DNA of 11,940 nt, taken from the NCBI GenBank assembly GCA_018400625.1, contig JAGYMJ010000528.1:1-11940 (forward strand), in the 5' to 3' direction. Of the stretch, positions 1-8,103 are shown piece by piece. How positions within the stretch are numbered: the first letter of the stretch is position 1; every line of letters starts with the position of its first letter. The notes beneath the pieces are model-generated. The model was not told the origin of the DNA. It worked only from the letters and a program-made list of their open reading frames with translations, and made no database searches. The position numbers and the translations under genes are program-made. The stretch is from Planctomycetota bacterium (lineage in GTDB: Bacteria; Planctomycetota; Brocadiia; SM23-32).

Positions 1-26
1 TCGATACGTAGCTCTGAATCATTATT

Positions 27-48
27 CCACCGGCACAGGGCACGGTGG
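27..48. repeat. Small GC-rich hairpin
   Basis: CCACCG at 27-32 pairs with CGGTGG at 43-48 around a 10-nt loop. No T-run follows, so it is not a standard intrinsic terminator. It may mark the end of an upstream transcript or be chance. Confidence 0.3.
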
Positions 49-269
49 TGACAAGGCAACGGGGATCACTGAATATTTACCATTACTGAATGATACCTGA
101 TGGGCAGTAATTTTGTTCAAAACCTGTAGAAAAACATCATATTCTTTGAATATTTTATAATTAAAACTGTAGTATTTTTTGCTGCACGGATTTTCAAAAA
201 CACCGTTTTCTCAACAATTATTAAAAGGAATATTTTTTACTTCTTGTTGTCTTCTCATTGATCAAACAC

Positions 270-289
270 TTTTCGACAAGTTTTAGACA
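270..289 (+). promoter_or_regulatory. Pair of DnaA-box-like 9-mers
   Basis: TTTTCGACA (270-278) and TTTTAGACA (281-289) each differ at one position from the relaxed DnaA-box consensus TTWTNCACA, and lie 11 nt apart on the same strand. A third one-mismatch copy in reverse orientation (TGTAGAAAA, 125-133) lies upstream. In such AT-rich DNA these matches may be chance. Their closeness and position before dnaN are the only supports. Confidence 0.3.
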
Positions 290-334
290 TTTATTTCACC
301 TTTTAACAATTGCATAAGCTGTTGTTTAACATAC

Positions 335-363
335 AAGAAAAAAAAAATTTACTTTTTTTTCTT
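335..363. repeat. Perfect A/T-tract inverted repeat upstream of dnaN
   Basis: AAGAAAAAAAA (335-345) is the exact reverse complement of TTTTTTTTCTT (353-363), with a 7-nt spacer. The element is an 11-bp weak stem and a pronounced A-tract and T-tract pair. It could be an easily melted or bent segment of an origin, or a weak terminator for an upstream transcript, because the 3' arm is T-rich. Confidence 0.4.
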
Positions 364-435
364 CATCTTCTTCATACTTGTTCTTTATATCTATTGAATT
401 TATTTAATTAAAAACATATTTAACAGAGGTAGAAA

Positions 436-1548
436 ATGAATTTCACTGCAGATCGCGAAACACTTTTCAATGCCGTTCAACACGTAGGGGGTGTGATTAC
501 CTCCTCCTTATCCCGTCCCATGCTGAAAAACGTCAAACTGGATGTCGAAGAAGATGCTGTATATGTTTCCGCTACCGATCTTGAAGTAGGAATATGTATC
601 AAAGTCGATGATGTCAAAGTTGAGGAAACCGGCAGTGTTCTTCCGGTAGAAGACAGATTGTCTCCGATATTAAGAACGACTCCAGGGGATAAAATTAAGA
701 TCTATGGAGATGAAAGTTCCATAACAATAGAATCCAATGACGGGCAAGTAAAACTCCTTTCCGAGGATCCCGAAAATTTCCCCAAAATTGAAAAAGTGGG
801 AAAAAAAACCTTTGAAATAGATCCCGAAATTCTTAATTATATGGTTTCCAGAACGGAATTTGCCACCGCTCAGGAAAAAGGAAGATACGCACTCAACGGA
901 ATCCTGGTTAAACTCGATGAGGAAGGTAATCTTGATATTGTGGCTGCAGATGGAGCGAGACTTGCCAATGTCATGAAAAAAGTCGTTAATGATGAAGGGA
1001 ATGAAATAGATTGTATAGTATCCAAAAAAGGTATTCATGAAGCGTCAAAACTTGCCAATCTATGTAAAGATGAACCCATCCTTATAGAAGTGACGGAGAG
1101 CAGTTTGAGAGCCGAAAATTCACGAGGATGGATGACCTGTCAGTTGATAGAGGGACAGTTTCCCAATTACAAAGAAGTGATTCCTTCCAATTGTAAAAAT
1201 AAAGTCGAAATAAATAAAAGCATGTTGGCTAATGCTATCGGAAGAGCCTCTTTAATGGCTTCGGACAGAAGCCGTTCGGTCGATTTTGAATTTACGGAAG
1301 ACAATTTATTACTCTCTTCAGAGTCGCCGGATCTTGGGAATGCCCATATAAAATTATCCATCGATTATGATGGTGAGTCGGAAAAAGTCACATTTAACCC
1401 CGAATATCTTCTCGATATGCTTCAAGCGGTAAAAAGAGAAAGCATAAAATTGGAATTCAATCAGCGTAACACTCCCTGTCTGTTCAAATCAGGTAAAGAT
1501 TTTATTTATGTTGTAAGTCCTGTGGTAAGAGATGAGGAAACAATATGA
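436..1548 (+). CDS. dnaN: DNA polymerase III subunit beta (sliding clamp)
   Basis: The product is the ring-shaped clamp that tethers DNA polymerase III to DNA and serves as a docking platform for replication and repair proteins. The 370-residue length is usual for the family, and the three clamp folds span roughly 1-120, 125-250 and 255-370. Family signatures include ATDLEVGI (47-54), ADGARLA (171-177), FPNYKEVIP (242-250) and FNPEYLLDML (320-329). The start is supported by AGAGG at 425-429, six bases before the ATG. One oddity is the C-terminus: the usual MP-M-R-L end that lines the partner-binding cleft reads V-S-P-V-V (360-364), followed by an acidic tail RDEETI. The gene overlaps the following dciA by ATGA, indicating translational coupling. 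Identification is secure; the consequence of the altered tail is unknown. Confidence 0.97.
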   Translation: MNFTADRETLFNAVQHVGGVITSSLSRPMLKNVKLDVEEDAVYVSATDLEVGICIKVDDVKVEETGSVLPVEDRLSPILRTTPGDKIKIYGDESSITIESNDGQVKLLSEDPENFPKIEKVGKKTFEIDPEILNYMVSRTEFATAQEKGRYALNGILVKLDEEGNLDIVAADGARLANVMKKVVNDEGNEIDCIVSKKGIHEASKLANLCKDEPILIEVTESSLRAENSRGWMTCQLIEGQFPNYKEVIPSNCKNKVEINKSMLANAIGRASLMASDRSRSVDFEFTEDNLLLSSESPDLGNAHIKLSIDYDGESEKVTFNPEYLLDMLQAVKRESIKLEFNQRNTPCLFKSGKDFIYVVSPVVRDEETI

Positions 1549-1889
1549 GTTTCGGAGACAGTGTAAGTTTCAGTCAAACGAACATTAAACAATTTGATCA
1601 AGTCGCTGAAAAGGTTATAAAAAAGAAGAAATTTAACTGTAAAGGTAAGTATGGGAAACTTTTAGAAGCGTGGAAAAATGTAGTAGGTCCCGAAATATAC
1701 GAAAATACCCGCCTTATTTCCTACAGTCACGGTAAGCTTAAAGTAGGTGTAATCTCTCCCATTTTATTGCACGAACTGAAAAGTTTTATGCGCCAAACCA
1801 TCAGAGAAGAACTCAAAAATACAGTTGGTGGAGAAGATATAGTCGATGTTTTTTTCATGGCTTCTGAAGGATCAACAAATAGCTTATAA
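1545..1889 (+). CDS. dciA: DUF721 / DciA-like replicative helicase operator
   Basis: This 114-residue protein carries the DUF721 pattern: W43 followed by NVVG (45-48), a GKLKVGV strand (63-69) and the LHEL helix start (75-78), ending in a V-D-V-FF strand. In family members studied elsewhere, DciA interacts with the replicative helicase DnaB and is needed for replication initiation in bacteria lacking DnaC or DnaI. The N-terminal third is lysine-rich (KKKK at 26-29), consistent with nucleic-acid contact. The start overlaps the dnaN stop (ATGA), with GAGGAAA at 1534-1540 as the ribosome binding site. Its place between dnaN and gyrB, a common home for DUF721 genes, supports a role in replication. 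The family assignment is good; function is inferred from the family. Confidence 0.85.
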   Translation: MSFGDSVSFSQTNIKQFDQVAEKVIKKKKFNCKGKYGKLLEAWKNVVGPEIYENTRLISYSHGKLKVGVISPILLHELKSFMRQTIREELKNTVGGEDIVDVFFMASEGSTNSL

Positions 1890-1909
1890 CTCACAGAGTA
1901 TTAAATATA

Positions 1910-4408
1910 ATGAGTGAAGAAATACAAGAGGAACAGATAGTAAAAGGAAGTGATGACACTTACGATGCTTCATCGATTAGAGTCCTGGGTGGAATAGAAC
2001 ACGTAAGATTGCGCCCGGCAATGTATATCGGAGATACCGGAGAGAGGGGTTTGCACCATTTGTTCGAAGAAGTCGTCGCCAACAGTATCGATGAGACAAT
2101 GGTCGAAGAGTGCGATGAGATCATAGTAAGGCTTTTCAACGATGGAAGCCTTTCTTTAATGGACAATGGAAGGGGAATTCCTGTCGACCATCATCCAGAT
2201 ACCGGTAAATCCGCCTTAGAAGTCGTCATGACGACCCTTAATGCCGGCGGAAAATTTGACAACAACAGCTATAAAGTCTCAGCCGGTTTGCATGGTGTAG
2301 GAGTTTCATGCGTTAACGCCCTCAGTGAATGGATGGAAGTGGAAGTCTGGCGTGATAATAATTTGTATTATCAGCGGTATGAAAAAGGAGAACCGCAAAC
2401 AGAAGTGGAAAAACGTGGAAAATCGAGCCGAACCGGGACAAAAGTCACATTCAAACCGGATGAAGAAATTTTTGGGAATGCCGCTTTTAATTATGAAAAA
2501 ATTGTGGCACGGCTCAGAGAACTGGCCTTTCTGAACAGCGGTGTTCGGATAATACTGTCCCAGGAAAAGAAGGAAGAAGAAGAAGTTTTTCACTACGAAG
2601 AAGGTATCAAAGAGTTTGTTGGATATCTCGGTGAAGGAAAAAACACATTAAACGATGTCATCAGTATTCAGGATGAAAAGGAAGATATGTTCTGTGAAGT
2701 GGCCCTCCAGTACAACGACGGATATAATGAAACAGTCTTTTCATTCGCGAATAATATCAATACAATCGACGGGGGAACCCATTTGAGCGGGCTGCGAACT
2801 GCGCTGACCCGTACATTCAACAACTGGGGACGGGACAGGGATGTCATTAAAGACACGACCCCCGGCGGCGACGACTACAGGGAAGGGCTGATCGCCGTGG
2901 TGAGTGTCAAATTACCTTCACCCCAGTTTGAAGGGCAGACAAAGACGCGGCTGGGTAACAGAGAAATCCAGGGTTTGGTCGAACAGGTCGTGGGAGAAAA
3001 GCTTTCCACCTATTGCGAAGAAAACCCCAAAATAGCCAAAAAATTGGTGGAAAAATCTATAGAAGCAGCAAGAGCACGGGAAGCCGCGAAGAAAGCCAGG
3101 GAGTTGACAAGGAGGAAAGGCGCTTTGAACCGTGGTAATTTGCCCGCTAAACTGCGTGATTGCAGCAGTAAGAGCAATGAAAACACGGAACTGTTTATCG
3201 TTGAAGGACAGAGTGCGGGGGGGACCGCCAGCATGGGACGCGACAGAAATTTTCAGGCTATTCTACCCCTGAGAGGTGTAATTCTTAACGTTGAAAAAGC
3301 CAGAGTCGATAAAATGTTGGCCAACGAAGAGATAGGTACCCTCATCAGTGCCCTCGGTACCGGGATAGGAATCGACGAGTTTAACATCGAGAATCTGCGC
3401 TACGGTAAAATAATAATCATGACCGATGCCGATATCGATGGTGCCCACATACGAACTTTGCTGTTGACATTCTTCTTCCGCCAGATGCCCAGTCTTATCG
3501 AAAATGGTCGCCTCTTTATTGCTCAGCCTCCACTGTATAAGCTTAAACGGCGAGGTAAGGAGCAGTACGCTTATGACGATAGAGCACTGCAAAATTTATT
3601 AACCGAATTAGGGAGCTCGGACTTAAATCTCAACTATACAATAAAAGAAGGCGCGTCTTATAATAAGTTGAACAATGAAGAATTTAAAGAGCTTCTCGAA
3701 CTCATCAGGTCTTTGGAGCATTTATCCGAAATGATAGAAGCACATGGCATATCCTTTAAAGAATATATGTCGCTTCGCAAAGGTGATAACCTTCCACTTT
3801 ACCGGGTGATTGAATCCGACAGGGATGCTCATGAAAAGGAATACCCTTTTTACACGGAAGAACAATTCGATGAATTTGTGAATGAAAGACAAAAGGAGTT
3901 GGCGGAAGTCGGAGAAGAACTGGAAATAATTGAAGAAGATGATTATGTGGGGCTGGCCAAGACCCGTAACCAGCCCAATGTGCTGAAACCCCATAAATTT
4001 CATGAGAAAATGAATGTCCGGAAAATAATGAACAAAATAGAATCTTATTCAATACCTATAGAATCCTTCTTCAAATTGGATCGGGAGTCCGAATATCCTG
4101 AATTCATCCTCTGTTCGAACGGGGAGGAAGAATTAAAAGTCAACGCCCTTTCCGAAATAATAAAAGCTGTGCAGGAAATGGGCAGAAAGGGATTATCCGT
4201 TGAAAGATATAAAGGTTTAGGAGAGATGAACAGTGAAGAATTATCTGAAACAACCCTTGATCCGGAAAGCAGAACGATACTTAAAGTGACCGTCGGCGAT
4301 GCGGTAGAAGCTGACAACTATTTCAGCATTCTCGCCGGTAAAAATGTCGAGCGACGCCGTGAATTTATAGAAACCCATGCATTGGAAGTCAATAACTTAG
4401 ATGTGTAA
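1910..4408 (+). CDS. gyrB: DNA gyrase subunit B
   Basis: This is the ATPase subunit of DNA gyrase, which with GyrA introduces negative supercoils using ATP. Order of elements: GHKL ATPase with the catalytic Glu at 54 and Asn58, DNGRGIP (85-91) and the lid glycines (125-132); transducer with QTK loop (343-345); TOPRIM with the EGxSAGG motif (432-438) and DADIDGAHI (506-514); C-terminal RYKGLGEMN (766-774). At 832 residues it is of the long E. coli-like class, with an acidic insert of roughly 150 residues after the TOPRIM aspartates (about 550-700). Oddities: the normally near-invariant EGDSAGG reads EGQSAGG (Gln434), the following PLRGK reads PLRGV (Val457), and the ATPase motif EVVDN reads EVVAN (Ala57). 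The gene starts 20 bases after dciA with only a weak ribosome binding site, ends in a double stop, and is followed by gyrA. Confidence 0.97.
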   Translation: MSEEIQEEQIVKGSDDTYDASSIRVLGGIEHVRLRPAMYIGDTGERGLHHLFEEVVANSIDETMVEECDEIIVRLFNDGSLSLMDNGRGIPVDHHPDTGKSALEVVMTTLNAGGKFDNNSYKVSAGLHGVGVSCVNALSEWMEVEVWRDNNLYYQRYEKGEPQTEVEKRGKSSRTGTKVTFKPDEEIFGNAAFNYEKIVARLRELAFLNSGVRIILSQEKKEEEEVFHYEEGIKEFVGYLGEGKNTLNDVISIQDEKEDMFCEVALQYNDGYNETVFSFANNINTIDGGTHLSGLRTALTRTFNNWGRDRDVIKDTTPGGDDYREGLIAVVSVKLPSPQFEGQTKTRLGNREIQGLVEQVVGEKLSTYCEENPKIAKKLVEKSIEAARAREAAKKARELTRRKGALNRGNLPAKLRDCSSKSNENTELFIVEGQSAGGTASMGRDRNFQAILPLRGVILNVEKARVDKMLANEEIGTLISALGTGIGIDEFNIENLRYGKIIIMTDADIDGAHIRTLLLTFFFRQMPSLIENGRLFIAQPPLYKLKRRGKEQYAYDDRALQNLLTELGSSDLNLNYTIKEGASYNKLNNEEFKELLELIRSLEHLSEMIEAHGISFKEYMSLRKGDNLPLYRVIESDRDAHEKEYPFYTEEQFDEFVNERQKELAEVGEELEIIEEDDYVGLAKTRNQPNVLKPHKFHEKMNVRKIMNKIESYSIPIESFFKLDRESEYPEFILCSNGEEELKVNALSEIIKAVQEMGRKGLSVERYKGLGEMNSEELSETTLDPESRTILKVTVGDAVEADNYFSILAGKNVERRREFIETHALEVNNLDV

Positions 4409-4436
4409 TAAGGACATATAAATACGATCAACGATT

Positions 4437-6884
4437 ATGAATGGAAATGAAGATAGAATTACCGATATTCTTATAGAAGACGAAATGCGGGATTCCTACC
4501 TTACTTATGCTATGAGTGTTATAGTCAGCAGGGCGCTGCCGGATGTCAGGGACGGTATGAAGCCGGTTCAGCGGAGGCTGATGGTGGCCATGAATGAACT
4601 CGGGCTGGGACCGCGGTCGAAACATCGAAAATGCGGGAAAATTGTGGGCGATACACATGGCAATTATCATCCTCACGGCGATACGGCTATATATGACACT
4701 CTGGTAAGAATGGCCCAAACCTTCAGTTTTCGTTACCCGCTTGTGGACAGCCAGGGAAATTTCGGATCACTGGATGGCGATCCTCCGGCCGCTATGCGTT
4801 ATACCGCAGCACGCCTCAGCAGAGTCGGTGCCGACAGCCTTGAAGACATCAATCTTGATACGGTTGATTATATCGATAATTATGAAGGTACCCGGCAGGA
4901 ACCGGTCGTGTTGCCGGGAAAATTTCCCAATCTGCTCGCCAACGGCGGCAGCGGTATCGCGGTGGGTATGGCCACAAGCATCCCCCCGCACAATATAAAT
5001 GAATTATGCGACGGTATAATCAGCTATATCAACAATAATGATATTACCGTCGAAGAACTGATGGGAATCATTCCCGGCCCCGATTTTCCCACAGGCGGGC
5101 TTATTTGCGGCCGGGCGGGTATATTGGACGGGTATAAAACCGGCAGGGGTACCGTCACGGTAAGGGCCAAAACACATATCGAAACCAATAAAAGGGGGGG
5201 GCGGCGTATTGTTGTCACGGAGACCCCTTACCATTCCAACAGAGATAATATCGTTGACAGGATTGCCGACGCCGTACAAACGGAAAAAGTGGAAGATGTT
5301 TCTGATATCAGAAATGAAAGCGATAGCAGCGGAACCCGTATTGCCATAGAAATAAAGCGTGGAGCCGACCCGGATGTTGTGCTCAACCAGCTCTTCCGCC
5401 GAACGCCGCTTCAATCAACCTTCAGCATTATTTTGATCGCCATTGTCAACGGCCGTCCCGTTACTCTGAGTATTAAAGAGATGATAGGACATTACGTCGA
5501 TCATCGAGTCGATGTAATACGCCGCCGCACCCGTCATCTGCTTGGTAAAGCAGAAGACCGTGCTCATGTGCTTGAGGGGTTGCGCATAGCGCTCATCAAC
5601 ATCGATGAGGTCATCAAAATTATCCGCGGCAGCGAGCAGGCCTCCGAAGCAAAAGAACGGTTAATGACAAGTTTTTCCCTTTCTGAAAGGCAGGCCGATG
5701 CCATCCTCGCCATGCGCCTTCAAAGTCTTGTCGGGCTTGAAAGGATTAAAATAGAGCAAGAATATGAAGAATTGCAAAAGCAAATAGCCGACTATAAACG
5801 TATCCTTGCCGACCGTACATTGGTGCTGGATATAATACGTGAAGATTTATATGAAATAAAGGAAAAATACGGGGATGAACGTCGAACCGAGATCGGCAGT
5901 CCGGTGAAAAGTCTGGAGAGAGAAGACCTTATACCTGAAGAAGACGTCGTCGTTACAATGAGTGTCAAAGGATACGTGAAAAGGACTAAGCTTGATACGT
6001 TCAGAGCACAGGGACGGGGAGGTAAAGGTATTGTCGGTGCAGAACTTAAAGATGAAGATGCGATATCGAATATGTTTGTTTCTTCGACTCACGATTTTAT
6101 TATGTTCTTTACCAACTACGGGCATGCGTACTGGGTGAAAGTTTTTCAAATACCGGAGATGAGCCGGACTTCCCGCGGACGCGCTTTGGTGAATATACTG
6201 GCTCTGGAAGACGGAGAACGCATAACAGGCCTGATACCTGTTCGTGAGTTCGATCAGGACCACTATCTGGTGATGGCAACCTCAAACGGTACGGTGAAAA
6301 AGACCACACTTGACGCCTTCGGTAAACGCAAGTCCGGCGGAATCATTGCGATTAACCTCGATAAAGGCAATGAACTTGTCAGTGTAAGAAGCACCTCCGG
6401 GGATGAAGAACTGATGCTTGTGACCCAAAAAGGTCAATCCATTCGCTTCCATGAAAATGATGTAAGGGCAACCGGCCGCACAGCAAAGGGGGTGAGGGGG
6501 ATCCGTCTGAAAGGTGATGACAAGGTTGTTGATATGGCTGTTGTGTGCGATAACGCCACCTTGTTGACGCTTTGTGAAAAAGGCTACGGTAAAAGGACGG
6601 AATTCACTAAATACTCAACGCAAAAACGAGGCGGAAGCGGTGTTATAAATATCAGAACCACCGACCGTAACGGGAACGTGACCGTTGCCAGGGAAGTCAG
6701 CGATGAAGATGAGATTATGGTTTTGAGCCAAAAGGGGAAAATGATACGCATACCCGTTAATAGTATAGGCTGTATAGGGCGCAATACTCAGGGAGTGAGG
6801 GTCGTCAACCTTGCGGATGAAGATACGGTGACGGGTTTTGCACGTATTATTTCTGAAAGTGAAGATGAAGAGACCGATGAATAA
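4437..6884 (+). CDS. gyrA: DNA gyrase subunit A
   Basis: This is the DNA cleavage and rejoining subunit of gyrase. The N-terminal domain has the catalytic tyrosine at Y122 within [10 protein letters not shown], the same number as in E. coli. The quinolone-determining segment [10 protein letters not shown] keeps Asp87, with Thr at 83 where E. coli has Ser. A coiled-coil tower covers about 365-490. The C-terminal pinwheel (about 500-800) has repeated beta-blades and a GyrA box QGRGGKG (525-531), which keeps the glycines but has Gly at the second position instead of the usual Arg or Lys. The 815-residue protein ends in an acidic tail ([10 protein letters not shown]). An AAGGA at 4410-4414 lies 22 nt before the ATG, too far to be a normal ribosome binding site for it; the ATG is preferred because [18 protein letters not shown] matches the normal GyrA N-terminus. 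Confidence 0.97.
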   Translation: MNGNEDRITDILIEDEMRDSYLTYAMSVIVSRALPDVRDGMKPVQRRLMVAMNELGLGPRSKHRKCGKIVGDTHGNYHPHGDTAIYDTLVRMAQTFSFRYPLVDSQGNFGSLDGDPPAAMRYTAARLSRVGADSLEDINLDTVDYIDNYEGTRQEPVVLPGKFPNLLANGGSGIAVGMATSIPPHNINELCDGIISYINNNDITVEELMGIIPGPDFPTGGLICGRAGILDGYKTGRGTVTVRAKTHIETNKRGGRRIVVTETPYHSNRDNIVDRIADAVQTEKVEDVSDIRNESDSSGTRIAIEIKRGADPDVVLNQLFRRTPLQSTFSIILIAIVNGRPVTLSIKEMIGHYVDHRVDVIRRRTRHLLGKAEDRAHVLEGLRIALINIDEVIKIIRGSEQASEAKERLMTSFSLSERQADAILAMRLQSLVGLERIKIEQEYEELQKQIADYKRILADRTLVLDIIREDLYEIKEKYGDERRTEIGSPVKSLEREDLIPEEDVVVTMSVKGYVKRTKLDTFRAQGRGGKGIVGAELKDEDAISNMFVSSTHDFIMFFTNYGHAYWVKVFQIPEMSRTSRGRALVNILALEDGERITGLIPVREFDQDHYLVMATSNGTVKKTTLDAFGKRKSGGIIAINLDKGNELVSVRSTSGDEELMLVTQKGQSIRFHENDVRATGRTAKGVRGIRLKGDDKVVDMAVVCDNATLLTLCEKGYGKRTEFTKYSTQKRGGSGVINIRTTDRNGNVTVAREVSDEDEIMVLSQKGKMIRIPVNSIGCIGRNTQGVRVVNLADEDTVTGFARIISESEDEETDE

Positions 6885-6921
6885 GTGAAGATAAGTCAAC
6901 TGGAAGGGAGTTCTTATACTC

Positions 6922-8103
6922 ATGAACCAGAAGCTGAGTGATATCATAGGGTCTTTAGACAGGTATAAATCTGCTGCGAAGTCAGTAAAAGATATCCTGT
7001 TGTCCAACCTTGTGATGCTGGGTGAAGTGCCCGCCCCGACTTTTTCTGAACGTCCACGGGTGGAGGTGGTTCAACAGCTTTTAAGCTCTTCGGGGCTGCA
7101 TAATTGCTCCCTTGATGATATGGACAATGGAGTGGCGGTTTTACCCGGGTCTGAAGGCAAGAAAAATTTGCTTCTGGTCGCGCATGCCGATACCATGTTC
7201 TCTGAAAAGGTTGACCATACGATTTCACTCTACACCAATGAAGCGACAGGGCCGGGAGTTGCCGATAACAGTTTAGGAGTCGCTCTGCTCGCCACTCTTC
7301 CGCAACTGCTTGAAGAACTGAATATGGAGTTAAGGGACAATTTGATGCTGCTCACCCCGACAAGGGGGCTGGGAAGAGGTAATCTTGAAGGTCTGCGTTT
7401 CTTCCTGAAACATAATAAAAAACCACTCTCTGCCGGCATTTGTGTGGAAGGAGCTCAGTTGGGACGTCTCAGTTTTTCGTGCATAGGAATGCTGAGGGGC
7501 GAGGTGCGGTGTTCCGTGCCGGAAGAATATGACTGGACAAAGTTCGGTGCTACCAATGCTATCGTCTCCCTGAACGAGGTCATCAATAAAATACTGGAAA
7601 TTTCTCTGCCTACCCGGCCGAGGACGAAAATTGTTTTCGGACGGATTGAGGGCGGTACTTCCGTCAACAGCGTGCCTACGACGGCAAATCTGCAGTTCGA
7701 GGTGCGCAGCGAGTCGGCGCGCATGATTGAAACGGTCGCTCAACAAATAGATGCGCTTATAATGGAAATATCTTCCAACTGCGGTGCTGATATACAATGG
7801 GAAGTGCTGGCCCGACGTAAACCGACCGGAATTCCTTTCCAGCACCCATTGGTCACTGTCGCTACGGAAATAATGAAGGCGCTGGAGGTTGAACCGAGAA
7901 TAGCCCCCAGTACATCGGAGTTGTCCGTCGTTTTGGGACATCATATTCCTGCCGTCACGCTTGGAGTTACACAAGTGGAAAAATTAAATAAGCCGGAAGA
8001 ATCCGCCCATATTGAACCCATGTTCACAGGTATTGCACAGTTTATTGCGATCCTCAAAGCTATAGATGAAGGAATATGCGATGAAAACACAGCAATGGCT
8101 TAA
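6922..8103 (+). CDS. M20-family metallopeptidase homologue, probably catalytically inactive
   Basis: The fold is recognisable as an M20 (PepT / acetylornithine-deacetylase-like) two-domain protein of 393 residues. Metal-site elements present are HAD (88-90), GPGVADN with Asp115, Glu176 in the VEG motif and the C-terminal His363 in AHIEP. The substrate and dimerisation elements IEGGTSVNSVP (242-252) and VRSES (261-265) are also kept. The usual T-x-x-EE-GLG segment, which supplies the general-base Glu and a metal-ligand Glu, reads TPTRGLG (145-151); there is no acidic residue between 139 and 156. The dimerisation-domain GGHSW-x-x-FG motif reads EEYDWTKFG (201-209), so its His is Tyr203. This suggests a pseudoenzyme, binding protein or altered hydrolase. 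The ribosome binding site is AAGGGAG (6904-6910). It sits 37 nt after gyrA and overlaps gpgS by 23 nt. The homology is confident; the physiological role is unknown. Confidence 0.85.
   Translation: MNQKLSDIIGSLDRYKSAAKSVKDILLSNLVMLGEVPAPTFSERPRVEVVQQLLSSSGLHNCSLDDMDNGVAVLPGSEGKKNLLLVAHADTMFSEKVDHTISLYTNEATGPGVADNSLGVALLATLPQLLEELNMELRDNLMLLTPTRGLGRGNLEGLRFFLKHNKKPLSAGICVEGAQLGRLSFSCIGMLRGEVRCSVPEEYDWTKFGATNAIVSLNEVINKILEISLPTRPRTKIVFGRIEGGTSVNSVPTTANLQFEVRSESARMIETVAQQIDALIMEISSNCGADIQWEVLARRKPTGIPFQHPLVTVATEIMKALEVEPRIAPSTSELSVVLGHHIPAVTLGVTQVEKLNKPEESAHIEPMFTGIAQFIAILKAIDEGICDENTAMA
8068..8074 (+). promoter_or_regulatory. Ribosome binding site that decides the gpgS start
   Basis: GAAGGAA lies six bases before the ATG at 8081. 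The in-frame ATG at 8066 has no such site and would place the binding site inside the gene, so 8081 is the preferred start. Confidence 0.7.

Larger units (their letters stand above)
1..435. other. AT-rich non-coding region upstream of dnaN, candidate oriC region
   Basis: This is the only stretch over 300 bases without a convincing gene. The first 100 bases are of mixed composition; from about 110 the sequence is strongly AT-rich with long A and T runs up to the dnaN ribosome binding site (AGAGG at 425-429). It contains DnaA-box-like 9-mers and a perfect A/T palindrome, which I list separately. Regions flanking dnaN often hold the chromosomal origin in bacteria, so an origin is plausible. However, I see no exact TTATCCACA box and no dnaA gene. 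No promoter with good -35 and -10 boxes could be picked out, although one for dnaN must lie here if the gene is not read from further upstream. Confidence 0.4.

Noticed and set aside
2..100. Open frame of 32 codons running in from the left edge to a TGA at 98-100
   Set aside because: Its translation does not resemble the C-terminus of DnaA or any family I recognise, and a 32-codon open frame at an edge is likely by chance.
359..376. TTC/ATC triplet stretch resembling DnaA-trio elements
   Set aside because: On neither strand does a consistent register give repeated trios with a central A, and no perfect DnaA box abuts it.
4410..4424. AAGGA placed seven bases before an in-frame ATA (4422), suggesting a non-standard gyrA start
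   Set aside because: The ATG at 4437 gives the normal GyrA N-terminus; an ATA start would need strong evidence and adds only five residues.
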